Assembly (NCBI RefSeq): GCF_028618525.1
Contig: NZ_JAQITC010000010.1
Span: 1 to 64,000, forward strand
Length of the DNA stretch: 64,000 bases
Source: Bartonella sp. AU55XJBT
GTDB lineage: Bacteria > Pseudomonadota > Alphaproteobacteria > Rhizobiales > Rhizobiaceae
Reading direction: 5' to 3'
Position 1 is the first letter of the stretch. The number at the start of each line of letters is the position of its first letter. Below are positions 53,013-62,981 of this stretch, piece after piece. The notes under the pieces are model-generated. The model saw only the letters and a program-made list of their open reading frames with translations. It ran no database searches and had not been told where the DNA came from. The position numbers and the translations under genes were made by a program.

Positions 53013-54638
53013 TTATTTTTCAATTTTATTATAAAAAATTTGTGGTGCGCTATTCCAAACCCACTTTTTGACATTAGGTGTCATCCCGATAACAGTATAT
53101 TTCTGGAAGATAAACGCATAAGGTCCTTTTTGCATCAATTCACGTTGTAAATCAGCATATATTTTGGCCCGTTTTTGTGGATCTTTTTGAAATAAAGCCT
53201 CTTCAACTTTTTTATTCATCTTTGTATCAAAATACCCATGCTGCCAACTAGGATAGGCTGTATTTTTTGCCTCAAACCGATTATCCGGATTATATATAAG
53301 ACGTGAAGCCATTGTATGGGGATCTGCAGAATCATTATTCCATCCAACAAAAATCGTATCAAAAGCCCGTGCATAAAGTTTGGAAAACAACTGTGTCCCT
53401 GCCAAACGCTCAATTTTAAGATGCACCCCCGCCTGTTCTGCACTATCTTGAAGAGATTGGGCAAGGAGCAGCCTATAAGGATCATTTGAAACGAGGAAAT
53501 TGGCCTCAAATCCGTTCGGATAACCAGCCTCTGCTAAAAGTTTCTTGGCTTTTTGAATATCAAGCTTAAAAGGCTGCCCTTCTTTTTCATCCAAAGCCCC
53601 GAGGTTGCCAAGAGGAATAAAACTTGCCCGTGGAACACCAACGCCTTTTAGAAGCTTTTTACCAAGACCTTCATAGTCTATGAGATAGCGCATCGCCAAG
53701 CGTACTTTTTCCTTCGCAAAAATGGGATTTGTCATGTTGAAGCCCCAATACATCATCGATGGCTCTAACACTTCCTCGATTTTAACATCTGTGGTTTTTT
53801 GTAGATCTGCAAGATCTTCAGGGGTCAAATTACGGGCAACGTCGATATCATGTTTTTGCAACAATAAACGTTGTGTTCCAGGCTCTGCCACATGACGAAT
53901 GAGAATCTGCTTCAGTTTAGGAGCTTCTCCCCAATAATGAGAGCTTGCATGCAACAAAAGAGCTTCTCCAGGGCGCCAACTTTTTAACCGATAAGGACCA
54001 ACACAAGCAGCATGCGTTTTCAAATACTGATTGCCCAGATCGCCATCTTTTTCATGCTTCATAATTGTTTTACGATCCAGCAAAGCTGTCGCAGGACTTG
54101 CCACAATATTATTAAGAATAAGTTCTGCTGGATAAGGCTTATCAAATTTCATCACCACTGTTTTTTCATCAGGGGCTTGCAAAGCATCATCAACATTTTG
54201 CTCTGTAATGCCATATTCATTAAAAATTGCTGCATTCCCCATCTTCAATTTAACAACCCGCTTCATCCCCCAAATAAGATCATTGGCGTTGGCTTCTCTC
54301 CCATCATTAAACTTCAAACCATCACGCAAATGAAAGGTGATTACCGTACTGTGATCATCCCCAGCAACATCCCAATGTGTTGCTAAAGATGGAACCATTT
54401 TAGCAGGATTATCTGTAGCACCACTCACCAAATTATCACAAACATTGCGAATAATTTCACTTCCATAAACATCTGTGAGTTGCGCGGGATCAAACGTACT
54501 GATTGCATCCATATTCCAAGCCATCACAAGGGTATTCGCCGGCGTTTTTGCTGAAGCCTGTTGTATAAACATCCCCATTGCTATAAGAGCAGAAACAAGA
54601 GAGCTGCTATTTTTCAATATTTTTCTGTTCAAATTCAT
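53013..54638 (-). CDS. dppA: DppA-like periplasmic binding protein (copy 5)
   Basis: This 541-residue protein has a signal peptide (SALIAMGMFIQQASA). It resembles copy 2 over nearly the whole length, although copies 3 and 4 lie between. The shared features include 'DLGNQYLKTHAACVGPY' and 'HGYFDTKMNKKVEEALFQKD'. It is the most upstream copy of the array. Confidence 0.88.
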   Translation of the reverse strand: MNLNRKILKNSSSLVSALIAMGMFIQQASAKTPANTLVMAWNMDAISTFDPAQLTDVYGSEIIRNVCDNLVSGATDNPAKMVPSLATHWDVAGDDHSTVITFHLRDGLKFNDGREANANDLIWGMKRVVKLKMGNAAIFNEYGITEQNVDDALQAPDEKTVVMKFDKPYPAELILNNIVASPATALLDRKTIMKHEKDGDLGNQYLKTHAACVGPYRLKSWRPGEALLLHASSHYWGEAPKLKQILIRHVAEPGTQRLLLQKHDIDVARNLTPEDLADLQKTTDVKIEEVLEPSMMYWGFNMTNPIFAKEKVRLAMRYLIDYEGLGKKLLKGVGVPRASFIPLGNLGALDEKEGQPFKLDIQKAKKLLAEAGYPNGFEANFLVSNDPYRLLLAQSLQDSAEQAGVHLKIERLAGTQLFSKLYARAFDTIFVGWNNDSADPHTMASRLIYNPDNRFEAKNTAYPSWQHGYFDTKMNKKVEEALFQKDPQKRAKIYADLQRELMQKGPYAFIFQKYTVIGMTPNVKKWVWNSAPQIFYNKIEK

Positions 54639-55705
54639 AGACTTTTCCTTTTAAAGTTTATTGTATAAATTCCCCACGCAACAAGAACGTGCAAAATAAT
54701 GAGATAAGACAAACCATAGGCTCTGAAAAACAATGTGATTAAAACTTTCAAGCGACACCACTTACCAACCACTCCTCCTGCCACACTTATAAAGCTAACC
54801 CTCAATATGCATCAAAAAACAATTTAATATAAATAAATGGTATAACCGATATCAAAATCTACTGATGATATCACAGCGTCTACCCTTGAAGACTATTAAG
54901 ACAGAAATTCTTTCTCTTTTGTCGAGCAAGCTTATCTCTCCTTTTTTCTTCTAGCGTTTTTTCCGCCATCAAAGCACTCCCCTGTTAGTGCAAGCACCTT
55001 AATAATAAAAAGCCTTAACAATAATTTGATCTTTCAACAAAACAGAAAAATTCACTCATTTTTCAATATCAAGCACCTCTCCGCCTTCTGCAAAATGAAT
55101 TTTTCCATAATTCCCCACTCAATAACAAGCTCCTCATTATATCTTAATATCTTATTTCAAAACAAAAAGAGCATAAGCACCATAAACTCCTGATATTTCG
55201 CACACATCCGTACAGAACAAAAATTTTTTCAACAGCCTATTTTAATACCTTTGCTCCTTTAATAACACTCAATTCATTGCCTGTATTTTTCAGCAAAAAA
55301 TATCTTTTCAATTCACTAAGGTTGAAATATCTAAATATAATTCCTATATAAGCACAGCATTATCAGAATAGATAGTCTTTTTTAAGTAAATTGCTTGGAA
55401 ATATTATTTCTATACACGAAATAATAATAAGTCCGTTACAAAATCTTTAACGGATGAGAACTTTCACTCTGATGCGAAACATTAAAACGTTATAAAAATT
55501 CCCTTACAAATCCTTAGAAAAAAGGATTTTTTATTTAATAAAAGAAGTCCCCTGAAAACAACGCAAGAAATAATAAAAATACGCGTATATTTTAACGACC
55601 GGCACCGATATTACACCAGTACAAAGGTGATAAAAAAATAAGAAAATATTTTTCCTTTATGATAATAATATAACAAAAACACTAGAGATTCGAAAGTATA
55701 TTTAA
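54639..55705. other. Gap upstream of dppA copy 5, decayed xseA copy and AT-rich tail
   Basis: Worn xseA fragment C covers 54688-55290. The rest, up to the 93-codon gene, is AT-rich. It contains a degenerate spacer like those after the other copies (TTCACTAAGGTTGAAATA near 55310), without a dppA gene behind it. Confidence 0.6.
54688..55290 (-). pseudogene. xseA: Decayed xseA 5' fragment C
   Basis: The 54964-55080 stretch aligns with xseA around 47370-47450 (CAGGGGAGTGCTTTGATG on the minus strand). The 54688-54765 stretch aligns with the 47076-47160 block (TTTTGCACG kept). Position and order equal fragments A and B. Confidence 0.7.
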
Positions 55706-55987
55706 ATGAGCCGAAAGAAAAAATTGACAAATTCTTTTTATGTATTTCTTAAAGAAATATTCAGCAGTATCAGTCTAAAATTACTTATCCTTTCATTCTT
55801 CATTGGTATTGTAATGAAATTTTTTGGATGGACACCTCACAACCTCATACACAAAATAATAGATTTTCTTCACTCTTTATGGGGAACAGGATTTATAACG
55901 CTTAAAAACTTCTTCCACATAACCATGACGGGCGCTATTATTGTTGTGCCTATTTTTCTTGTCTTACGCATTTTTCATAAAAAATAA
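55706..55987 (+). CDS. Small membrane protein, DUF6460-like
   Basis: This 93-residue protein has two membrane segments (LKLLILSFFIGIVMKFFGW and GAIIVVPIFLVLRIF) with an amphipathic helix between. This is the layout of DUF6460 proteins in Rhizobiales, but I am not certain. It is the only plus-strand gene between the autotransporter and etfB. Confidence 0.55.
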   Translation: MSRKKKLTNSFYVFLKEIFSSISLKLLILSFFIGIVMKFFGWTPHNLIHKIIDFLHSLWGTGFITLKNFFHITMTGAIIVVPIFLVLRIFHKK

Positions 55988-56010
55988 ACGCCTTATAACA
56001 TTTTTTTTCG

Positions 56011-56823
56011 CTAATCTTTTCGAAAAATCAAACGACATAAAAATCCTGTGGTCACAGCAATAATCACCGCAAAAATACCATAGAGGAAACGATACTTGTG
56101 CGCCGCATAGAAAATTGTATAAGCGATATGTGCTTTAACAATTTCAAGAGTCGTTGTTGCACTATCAATAAACTGCCCATCACGAAAAAGATAAGCACGA
56201 GCCTTATAATGCCCAACAGGAATATTGGCAGGTAAACGAAAATGTGCTGTGAAAAGTTTATCAGAACCAAAACGAACACCGCCTACTTCTTCATAATAAA
56301 GACTTTTAGCTTTTTGCAGTTTTATAAGTTCATCACGAAAAATTTGTACTTTTTTCTGATCCTTTTCATCTGTCTGTAATGGTAAATAGAGTACCCCTAC
56401 CCCCAAACGTTTATAATCTTCGATGCTGGTAATATCATCAATTTCACGCGTTGTGACCATAGAGTAAAAAAGAGGAACATTTTTAAAAATAAGGGAATCC
56501 GTATTAACCCATACACCGGCATTGCGTTTTTTTTCCCGCATGATCATTGGCCGAGTTTGTCCTTCCAAGCTTACAACAACATCATAACGGTTCTGTTGAG
56601 AATATAATGGATCAATATTTTCCAAAACACCAGCAATATAAAGATCACGACCCGCAAAATTTGTATCCACCGTAATCGTATTCGTTGTGACGATAATTTG
56701 GACAGTTTCGTGATCAATTTGATCAATAAATGTTTTTTCTGTTGTCCCCACATGTGACCATGTAGAAAAAGAAACAAAACAAAAGCAACTTGCAATGATG
56801 CATAAAGAAAATAATCTACCCAT
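56011..56823 (-). CDS. TIGR02186 family membrane-anchored protein
   Basis: This 270-residue protein has a signal peptide, an all-beta periplasmic domain ('VQIIVTTNTITVDTNFAGRDLYIAGVLENIDP', 'RFGSDKLFTAHFRLPANIPVGHYKARAYLFRDGQFI') and a C-terminal membrane segment. This is the TIGR02186 form, usually adjacent to a TauE/SafE permease as here. It starts two bases after the permease stop. Function unestablished, probably partner of the permease. Confidence 0.8.
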   Translation of the reverse strand: MGRLFSLCIIASCFCFVSFSTWSHVGTTEKTFIDQIDHETVQIIVTTNTITVDTNFAGRDLYIAGVLENIDPLYSQQNRYDVVVSLEGQTRPMIMREKKRNAGVWVNTDSLIFKNVPLFYSMVTTREIDDITSIEDYKRLGVGVLYLPLQTDEKDQKKVQIFRDELIKLQKAKSLYYEEVGGVRFGSDKLFTAHFRLPANIPVGHYKARAYLFRDGQFIDSATTTLEIVKAHIAYTIFYAAHKYRFLYGIFAVIIAVTTGFLCRLIFRKD

Positions 56824-56825
56824 TT

Positions 56826-57809
56826 TTATCTCATAAGAATATCCAGAGAGAAAAGATTATCAGGGCGTATAAATAATTGAAAAGCAAGACGCATACACAC
56901 AATCAACACCAAACACGCAAGGGCCATACGCAATTGTTCAGCCTTTAACTTCCGTCCAGCCCGTGTTCCATATTGTGCACCAATACTTCCTCCAAGCATT
57001 AACAAAAAAGCCAAGACAATATCAACGGACTGATGAGTCATACTTTGCAAAACTGTCGTGAAAGAAGACACAAATGTAATCTGAAAAAGTGAAGTCCCTA
57101 TCACAACATTGGTTGGAACACGCAGAAGGTAAATCAATGCAGGGATCATAAAAAATCCCCCACCAATTCCCATAATAGAAGACAACAACCCAACAATAAG
57201 ACCAATCCCTAACACTGGAATAATGCTGACATAGATCATAGAAGCTCGGAAACGCATTTTTAACGGTAAGCGATGAATCCAGTTATGTCGATGTCGACTT
57301 GCAAGACGAACATTGGCTTTTCCTAACCTACGCTTGCGCCTCATATCATACCAGCTTTCAACAATCATCAAGCTTCCTATACTTCCAAGAAGAATCACAT
57401 AAAGAAGCGAAATCATAAGATCTAATTGACCTAACTTTTTCAAAACAGAAAAAATCTGAATCCCAATTAATGAACCACCCCCTCCTCCCATGGCCAAAAT
57501 AATGCCAAGCTTGATATCAAGAGTCCGTCGTCTAAAATGTGTAATAGCCCCCGTTACAGATGATGCAATCATCTGGTTGGCCCCTGTTCCAACAGCAATA
57601 GCAGGAGGAATATTATAAAAAATCAATAAAGGCGTAATGAGGAAACCACCACCAATGCCAAAAAGTCCTGAAAAAAAACCAGCAACGACTCCCATACCAA
57701 TCAAGATCAGCATATTGAGTGACATTTCAGCAATTGGCAAATAAATACTCACTGGCAGAACCTTTAAGATAATTTGAGGCTTTTTAGCAATTGGAGAGTC
57801 TTTCTCCAA
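56826..57809 (-). CDS. TauE/SafE family sulfite/anion exporter
   Basis: This 327-residue permease has about eight membrane segments and the duplicated TauE motifs 'GMGVVAGFFSGLFGIGGGFLITPLLIF' and 'GLIVGLLSSIMGIGGGFFMIPALIYL'. It exports sulfite or another small anion. An alternative start is at the second methionine (MSLNML, residue 29). It is paired with the TIGR02186 gene. Confidence 0.88.
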   Translation of the reverse strand: MEKDSPIAKKPQIILKVLPVSIYLPIAEMSLNMLILIGMGVVAGFFSGLFGIGGGFLITPLLIFYNIPPAIAVGTGANQMIASSVTGAITHFRRRTLDIKLGIILAMGGGGGSLIGIQIFSVLKKLGQLDLMISLLYVILLGSIGSLMIVESWYDMRRKRRLGKANVRLASRHRHNWIHRLPLKMRFRASMIYVSIIPVLGIGLIVGLLSSIMGIGGGFFMIPALIYLLRVPTNVVIGTSLFQITFVSSFTTVLQSMTHQSVDIVLAFLLMLGGSIGAQYGTRAGRKLKAEQLRMALACLVLIVCMRLAFQLFIRPDNLFSLDILMR

Positions 57810-57931
57810 CTCTCCTCTTTTCCAATAATCTCTGTTGCGTGTTTAAAAGGATAATTTCAATTGCCATAGCTTTCGCACAATTTATGAATGCGTAATACAT
57901 TTCACATCTATTAACATCAACAGCGTAAAAA

Positions 57932-58783
57932 CTAAAAAAAACGAGCTCCTTTTAAAAAGCTATAAAAACATAACGTTATCGCACCCATAAATGCAACGGT
58001 TAAAAAACAAAGGGCTCTTTTTTTTAACCAATAAGATAAAAAAGAGACATGTCTGCGGGACTGCACCTTTAAGGCAGGGGAAAAATCATTCTCAGTGCAA
58101 TGATGAGGTACTGAACAATGGTTAGATGCTGGAACTCCTATACCTTTTTCTTCTATCACAGTATGCTCCGCTGCTCCTTCAGTCTTTTTAAAAGAAGACT
58201 TCAGAGCATCACTTGGAAAAAGTGCATCATTGGGTAGAGAGCTTTTATTTTCTTGCTGCAACGCATTTTCAGCATTTATTTGGAGTGGCGTTAAACTGTT
58301 TTGTCCTGAAAAACTTTGCGCCTTTTGAAGGAATAAGCGTTCTTGATTTCTCTCACATTCCATATGAGCAAGTTTCTGCACAACGGAATCAGATAATTTT
58401 GAATGAGGCATCCGTCGTGTTGCAGCCTCTTCTAAGCTTTTTTTTTCACTCTGTAAACTTTGAACAAGTGTTTTAATCTGCTCTAAAGACTCAAAAAGTC
58501 TTTTTTCCCTTTGGCGACGAATATAATATTCAGCCAAAATGGCTCGGCTAATGTCATCTAAGTAAGATTTAAAATGTTCTTCGACAGTCCCCTGCGGATT
58601 CAAAGGACGAGGTAAATGCTTCATTTGCATTTGTTCATAAACAGTGCGTAATTTTTGAGCAATATCCGACATTGTTACTTCCACAGGCGTATCCACTCTC
58701 CCCTTCTGCTTAATAAAAAAAGAAGGCTGATCACTCCGAACCTGATTGGCAACCTGGTCGATCGTATGACCCTTCGTATTCAC
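57932..58783 (-). CDS. Coiled-coil protein with C-terminal membrane anchor, unknown
   Basis: This 283-residue protein has a helical N-terminal domain (VEVTMSDIAQKLRTVYEQMQ, 'EEHFKSYLDDISRAILAEYYIRRQREKRLFESL'). A charged, low-complexity middle and a single membrane segment near the C-terminus (ALCFLTVAFMGAITLCFYSF) follow. It resembles a tail-anchored membrane protein. I recognise no family. It reads in the same direction as the permease pair. Confidence 0.6.
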   Translation of the reverse strand: MNTKGHTIDQVANQVRSDQPSFFIKQKGRVDTPVEVTMSDIAQKLRTVYEQMQMKHLPRPLNPQGTVEEHFKSYLDDISRAILAEYYIRRQREKRLFESLEQIKTLVQSLQSEKKSLEEAATRRMPHSKLSDSVVQKLAHMECERNQERLFLQKAQSFSGQNSLTPLQINAENALQQENKSSLPNDALFPSDALKSSFKKTEGAAEHTVIEEKGIGVPASNHCSVPHHCTENDFSPALKVQSRRHVSFLSYWLKKRALCFLTVAFMGAITLCFYSFLKGARFF

Positions 58784-59314
58784 AAATGCCTACCCCTCAT
58801 TAACTTTTTTGAAAAGAATCGAAAGAAATGATGAGAAAGAGTACTCTATTTTAGTAAATAGAGCTTTAAGAACTCCCAATTTTTTGCCAATTTTTTTGTT
58901 AGAAATATTTTTTCCAATCTTTATCTAAAATATTTGTCTAATATTGATCCCCAATATTTGAAAGAAAGGTCTTTAATTTTTCTTCCCTCAAAATTTGAAA
59001 CGTAAAATCATGCCCCCATTTTTATTTTTTCACTTATTTTTCATCGTATAAAGTCCCTATTGCACCATCATAAAAAAAGCCTATGAAATGAAAAAAGAAT
59101 ATTCTCACAAGAGAGATTGATTTTTTTACTTTTTATTCAAGCAAATAAGGCAATTATAAAAATGCAAAAGAAATGACGACGAGAAAGTACACGTAAACAT
59201 AAAAAAACTTATATGAAAGAGAACATAAGTTATAAATGAGACTTCATTCTAAACAATTTGGTTTCTTATGCGTATTGCTATAAACTTGTGACCAGACAAA
59301 CAAAGAGGATCATC
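58784..59314. other. 531-bp gap upstream of etfB
   Basis: This AT-rich stretch between the divergent coiled-coil gene and etfB must hold the promoters of both, but no box pair stands out. The AGAGGA ribosome-binding site of etfB lies at its end. Confidence 0.5.
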
Positions 59315-60061
59315 ATGAAGATAATTGTCGCTGTCAAACGTGTTGTTGATTATAATATCAAGATACGCGTCAAACCCGATAATACAGGCGTTGATCTGTC
59401 TCACGTAAAAATGTCTATGAATCCTTTTGACGAGATAGCCGTTGAGGAGGCAATTCGCCAAAAAGAATCTGGTAAAATTTCAGAAGTTGTTCTTGTTTCA
59501 ATTGGACCAGAAGCAGCCCAAGAAACTTTACGAACAGGACTTGCCATGGGAGCTGATCGCGCACTTCTTGTCACAACAGATGAAACACTTGAACCCTTAA
59601 GCGTCGCTAAGGTTCTCAAAGCCATTGTTGATGAAGAAAAACCCGATATGGTCTTTTTAGGAAAACAAGCAATTGATGATGATAACAACCAAACGGGACA
59701 AATGCTTGCCGCTCTTCTTGGTTGGGGACAGGCAACTTTTGCCTCACATCTTAACATAGAAAATGGGCATGCTACCGTTACGCGTGAGGTTGATAATGGA
59801 ACACAAACCCTTTGCCTTCCCCTTCCCATGGTTATGACAACCGATCTACGGCTCAATGAGCCACGTTACACCTCTCTCCCCAATATCATGAAAGCAAAAA
59901 AGAAAAACATTGAACAAAAAGCTCTTGCTGATCTTGGCATCGATACGAAAGCACGCCTAACAATTTTAAGTGTTGAAGAGCCCAAACCCCGTCAATCTGG
60001 GATTAAAGTTGCTAATGTGGTAGAGCTTATCAGCGCACTAAAACAAAAAAACTGCATTTAA
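59315..60061 (+). CDS. etfB: Electron transfer flavoprotein beta subunit
   Basis: This 248-residue protein is counted from the ATG at 59315 ([20 protein letters not shown]), preceded by AGAGGA; the frame is open upstream to 59258 without support. EtfB binds AMP and helps carry electrons from acyl-CoA and other dehydrogenases. Visible motifs are [16 protein letters not shown] and '[26 protein letters not shown]', and the recognition loop ALADLGID. Confidence 0.96.
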   Translation: MKIIVAVKRVVDYNIKIRVKPDNTGVDLSHVKMSMNPFDEIAVEEAIRQKESGKISEVVLVSIGPEAAQETLRTGLAMGADRALLVTTDETLEPLSVAKVLKAIVDEEKPDMVFLGKQAIDDDNNQTGQMLAALLGWGQATFASHLNIENGHATVTREVDNGTQTLCLPLPMVMTTDLRLNEPRYTSLPNIMKAKKKNIEQKALADLGIDTKARLTILSVEEPKPRQSGIKVANVVELISALKQKNCI

Positions 60062-60107
60062 TATTCTCTAGAGTAAAAGCAATACTCACATAAAAGGGTA
60101 AAAATTT

Positions 60108-61028
60108 ATGGCAATTCTTTTATTAGCCGATCATCATACAGAAGAAACCGCAAAAGCACTCACCGCTGCGCACGCACTCAAGAGCGATATCGATATTTTA
60201 GTTTGTGGAGAAAACATTCAAACGATAGCAGAAAAGAGTGCTAAACTTAATGGTGTGCGGCAAGTTCTTATTGCTGACGCTGATTATTTAGCCCATCAAC
60301 TTGCCGAGCCTATAGCCGATACAATTATCACATTAGCCAATGATTATGATGTGATCATGGCGCCATCCAGCAGTACTGGAAAAAATGTGATGCCGCGCGT
60401 AGCTGCCCTTCTTGATCTTATGCAAATTTCAGATATTACCGCCGTTCTTTCACCCGATACCTTCAAACGACCCATTTATGCAGGCAATGCAGTTGAAACT
60501 ATCCGCAGCCATGATCACACAAAGATTATCACCGTTCGCACAGCCTCTTTCACACAAACGCCTTCCCAAAATAATTCTGCACCCATTAAAACAATAACAC
60601 CAGCGCCCAATCCCAATCTTTCTTCTTTTGTAAGAGTAGAAACCAACAAAAGTGATCGTCCTGATCTTACCTCTGCACGTGTTATTATCTCAGGCGGGCG
60701 TGGTCTTGGTTCACAAGAACAATTTATGACCCTTCTTCTTCCCCTTGCAAACAAATTAAATGCTGCTTTAGGGGCCAGCCGCGCAGCAGTTGACGCAGGT
60801 TATGCTCCTAATGATTGGCAAATTGGACAAACAGGAAAAGTCGTTGCCCCTAAACTCTATATCGCTGTTGGCATTTCCGGTGCAATCCAGCATTTAGCCG
60901 GTATAATGGATGCACAAATTATTGTTGCCATTAACAAAGATGAAGAAGCACCCATCATGCAAATTGCCGATTACGCCCTTGTCGGTGATCTCCACCAAAT
61001 TATTCCAGAATTGGAGAAAGCTTTATAA
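60108..61028 (+). CDS. etfA: Electron transfer flavoprotein alpha subunit
   Basis: This 306-residue protein has FAD-binding segments 'ARVIISGGRGLGSQEQF', 'GASRAAVDAGYAPNDWQIGQTGKVVAPKLYIAVGISGAIQH' and NKDEEAPIMQIADYALVGDL. It forms the FAD half of the ETF heterodimer, 46 bases after etfB. Confidence 0.97.
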   Translation: MAILLLADHHTEETAKALTAAHALKSDIDILVCGENIQTIAEKSAKLNGVRQVLIADADYLAHQLAEPIADTIITLANDYDVIMAPSSSTGKNVMPRVAALLDLMQISDITAVLSPDTFKRPIYAGNAVETIRSHDHTKIITVRTASFTQTPSQNNSAPIKTITPAPNPNLSSFVRVETNKSDRPDLTSARVIISGGRGLGSQEQFMTLLLPLANKLNAALGASRAAVDAGYAPNDWQIGQTGKVVAPKLYIAVGISGAIQHLAGIMDAQIIVAINKDEEAPIMQIADYALVGDLHQIIPELEKAL

Positions 61029-61031
61029 GCC

Positions 61032-62693
61032 ATGAAAGCACCTCTGCATGACCAGCGTGAAAGTATGGAGTTTGACATCGTCATTGTCGGAGCAGGTCCT
61101 GCAGGGCTTTCCGCTGCAATTCGTCTGAAACAAATTAATCCTGAACTTTCTGTCACAATTGTTGAAAAAGGGACTGAAGTTGGAGCCCATATTCTCTCTG
61201 GCGCCGTTGTTGATCCCATCGGTATTGATACACTCCTACCGGAATGGAGAAGTGACCACGACCATCCCTTCACAACCCCTGTTACCCGTGACCAGTTTTT
61301 TTTTCTAAAACCTCACAAAGCGACACGATTGCCCAATATCTTGCACCCCAAAATCTTATCCAATGACGGGTGTTATATCGTTTCACTTGGGAATGTTTGC
61401 CGCTGGCTAAGCAAAAAAGCCGAAGCACTAGGTGTAGAAATTTATCCAGGTTTTGCCGCAACAGAGACCATCCAGAATGAGAACGGAGCCATCATTGGTG
61501 TCCTCACGGGGGATATGGGACGTAATAAAGATGGAACTCCTGGAAAAAATTATATGCCTGGTATGGCATTATTGGCAAAATATACACTAATTGCGGAAGG
61601 CGCACGCGGCTCCATTGCAAAACGACTGATACAAACGTTCAACCTTAGCAAGAATCGTGAACCCCAAAAGTTTGGTCTTGGTCTCAAAGAGCTCTGGGAA
61701 ATTAAACCGCAAAAACACCAACGCGGTTTAGTTCAACATTTCACCGGTTGGCCCTTAGACAGTCATACCGGTGGAGGTGGTTTTCTTTATCACCAAGAAA
61801 ACAATATCATTTCTATCGGTTTTGTTGTGCACTTAGATTACAAAAACCCTTATCTTTCTCCTTTTGAAGAATTTCAACGTTTTAAAACACATCCAAAACT
61901 CTATGAAACCTTCAAAGGTGCAAAGCGTCTTTCCTATGGTGCCCGTGTTATCAGTGAAGGAGGGTGGCAATCTGTACCAAAGCTCACCTTTCCTGGTGGC
62001 GCGCTTATTGGCTGTTCTGCTGGCTTTGTCAATGTTCCTCGTATCAAAGGATCACACAATGCCATCTTATCAGGCATATTAGCCGCCGATAAAATTGCTA
62101 CCGCTCTTGCACAAGGACGTACCCATGATGAGGTCAAAGAAATCGAAGAACAATGGCGAAAAGGACCCATTGGCAAAGATCTTTATAAAGTGCGAAATGC
62201 CAAACCGCTATGGGCAAAATATGGGACAAAATATGGAATTAAACTTGCCGGTTTTGATATGTGGTGGCAACAACTGTTTGGATTTTCCTTATTTAAAACA
62301 CTCTCCCATGGCAAGGAAGATTATGCTTGTCTTGAACCAGCAGAAAAATTTCACCCCATTGCTTACCCAAAGCCCGATGGTATTATAACTTTTGACCGCC
62401 TTACAAGTGTTGCCCTTTCCAATACGCACCATGAAGAAAATCAACCTTGTCATTTAAAAATAGCCTCGTTGGAAAAACAAAAGGACTCCGAATATGCAAT
62501 CTATGGAGGACCTTCTACACGCTATTGCCCCGCCGCTGTCTACGAATGGCTAGAGTCTCATGATCATCTAACGTATAGGATCAACGCTTCAAATTGCATA
62601 CATTGTAAAACGTGCGACCTCAAAGATCCAAACCAAAACATCATTTGGACCTGTCCACAAGGCAGCGAGGGTCCCTTCTACCCCAATATGTAA
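61032..62693 (+). CDS. Electron transfer flavoprotein-ubiquinone oxidoreductase
   Basis: This 553-residue protein transfers electrons from ETF to ubiquinone. It has an N-terminal FAD site IVIVGAGPAGLSAAIRL, a membrane-associated middle and the 4Fe-4S ligands near the C-terminus (NCIHCKTCD, then WTCPQG). The start is either 61032 or ATG 61065. It follows etfA by three bases and closes the etfBA-QO operon. Confidence 0.96.
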   Translation: MKAPLHDQRESMEFDIVIVGAGPAGLSAAIRLKQINPELSVTIVEKGTEVGAHILSGAVVDPIGIDTLLPEWRSDHDHPFTTPVTRDQFFFLKPHKATRLPNILHPKILSNDGCYIVSLGNVCRWLSKKAEALGVEIYPGFAATETIQNENGAIIGVLTGDMGRNKDGTPGKNYMPGMALLAKYTLIAEGARGSIAKRLIQTFNLSKNREPQKFGLGLKELWEIKPQKHQRGLVQHFTGWPLDSHTGGGGFLYHQENNIISIGFVVHLDYKNPYLSPFEEFQRFKTHPKLYETFKGAKRLSYGARVISEGGWQSVPKLTFPGGALIGCSAGFVNVPRIKGSHNAILSGILAADKIATALAQGRTHDEVKEIEEQWRKGPIGKDLYKVRNAKPLWAKYGTKYGIKLAGFDMWWQQLFGFSLFKTLSHGKEDYACLEPAEKFHPIAYPKPDGIITFDRLTSVALSNTHHEENQPCHLKIASLEKQKDSEYAIYGGPSTRYCPAAVYEWLESHDHLTYRINASNCIHCKTCDLKDPNQNIIWTCPQGSEGPFYPNM

Positions 62694-62981
62694 CCTCTCC
62701 CCAATATCATCATTATTCATTCTCCTAAAATTGAAATAGACAAAACGCAATGAATCAAAATATTTCCCTTAAGATCAGAAATCTATCAATCACCTTCATG
62801 CATAAGATCTTTCACGATACAAAAAGTTATCCTCTTGTGAAGTGATCAACTATTTCGCAAGGAGGCACGAGCAAATAAGCCGTTGTAATGATAAAAATGT
62901 GCTGGTAAAAAGTGAGCAAAAATAACTTATGAGTACGGATAATATCTTGTAGTAAGGGGAATTTGATGAAGAGAAAAGAGC

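Noticed and set aside
42794..54638. The dppA array as a mobile-element or CRISPR-like repeat
   Set aside because: The repeats are whole genes with spacers that derive from xseA; no transposase, direct repeats of fixed length, or cas genes are present.
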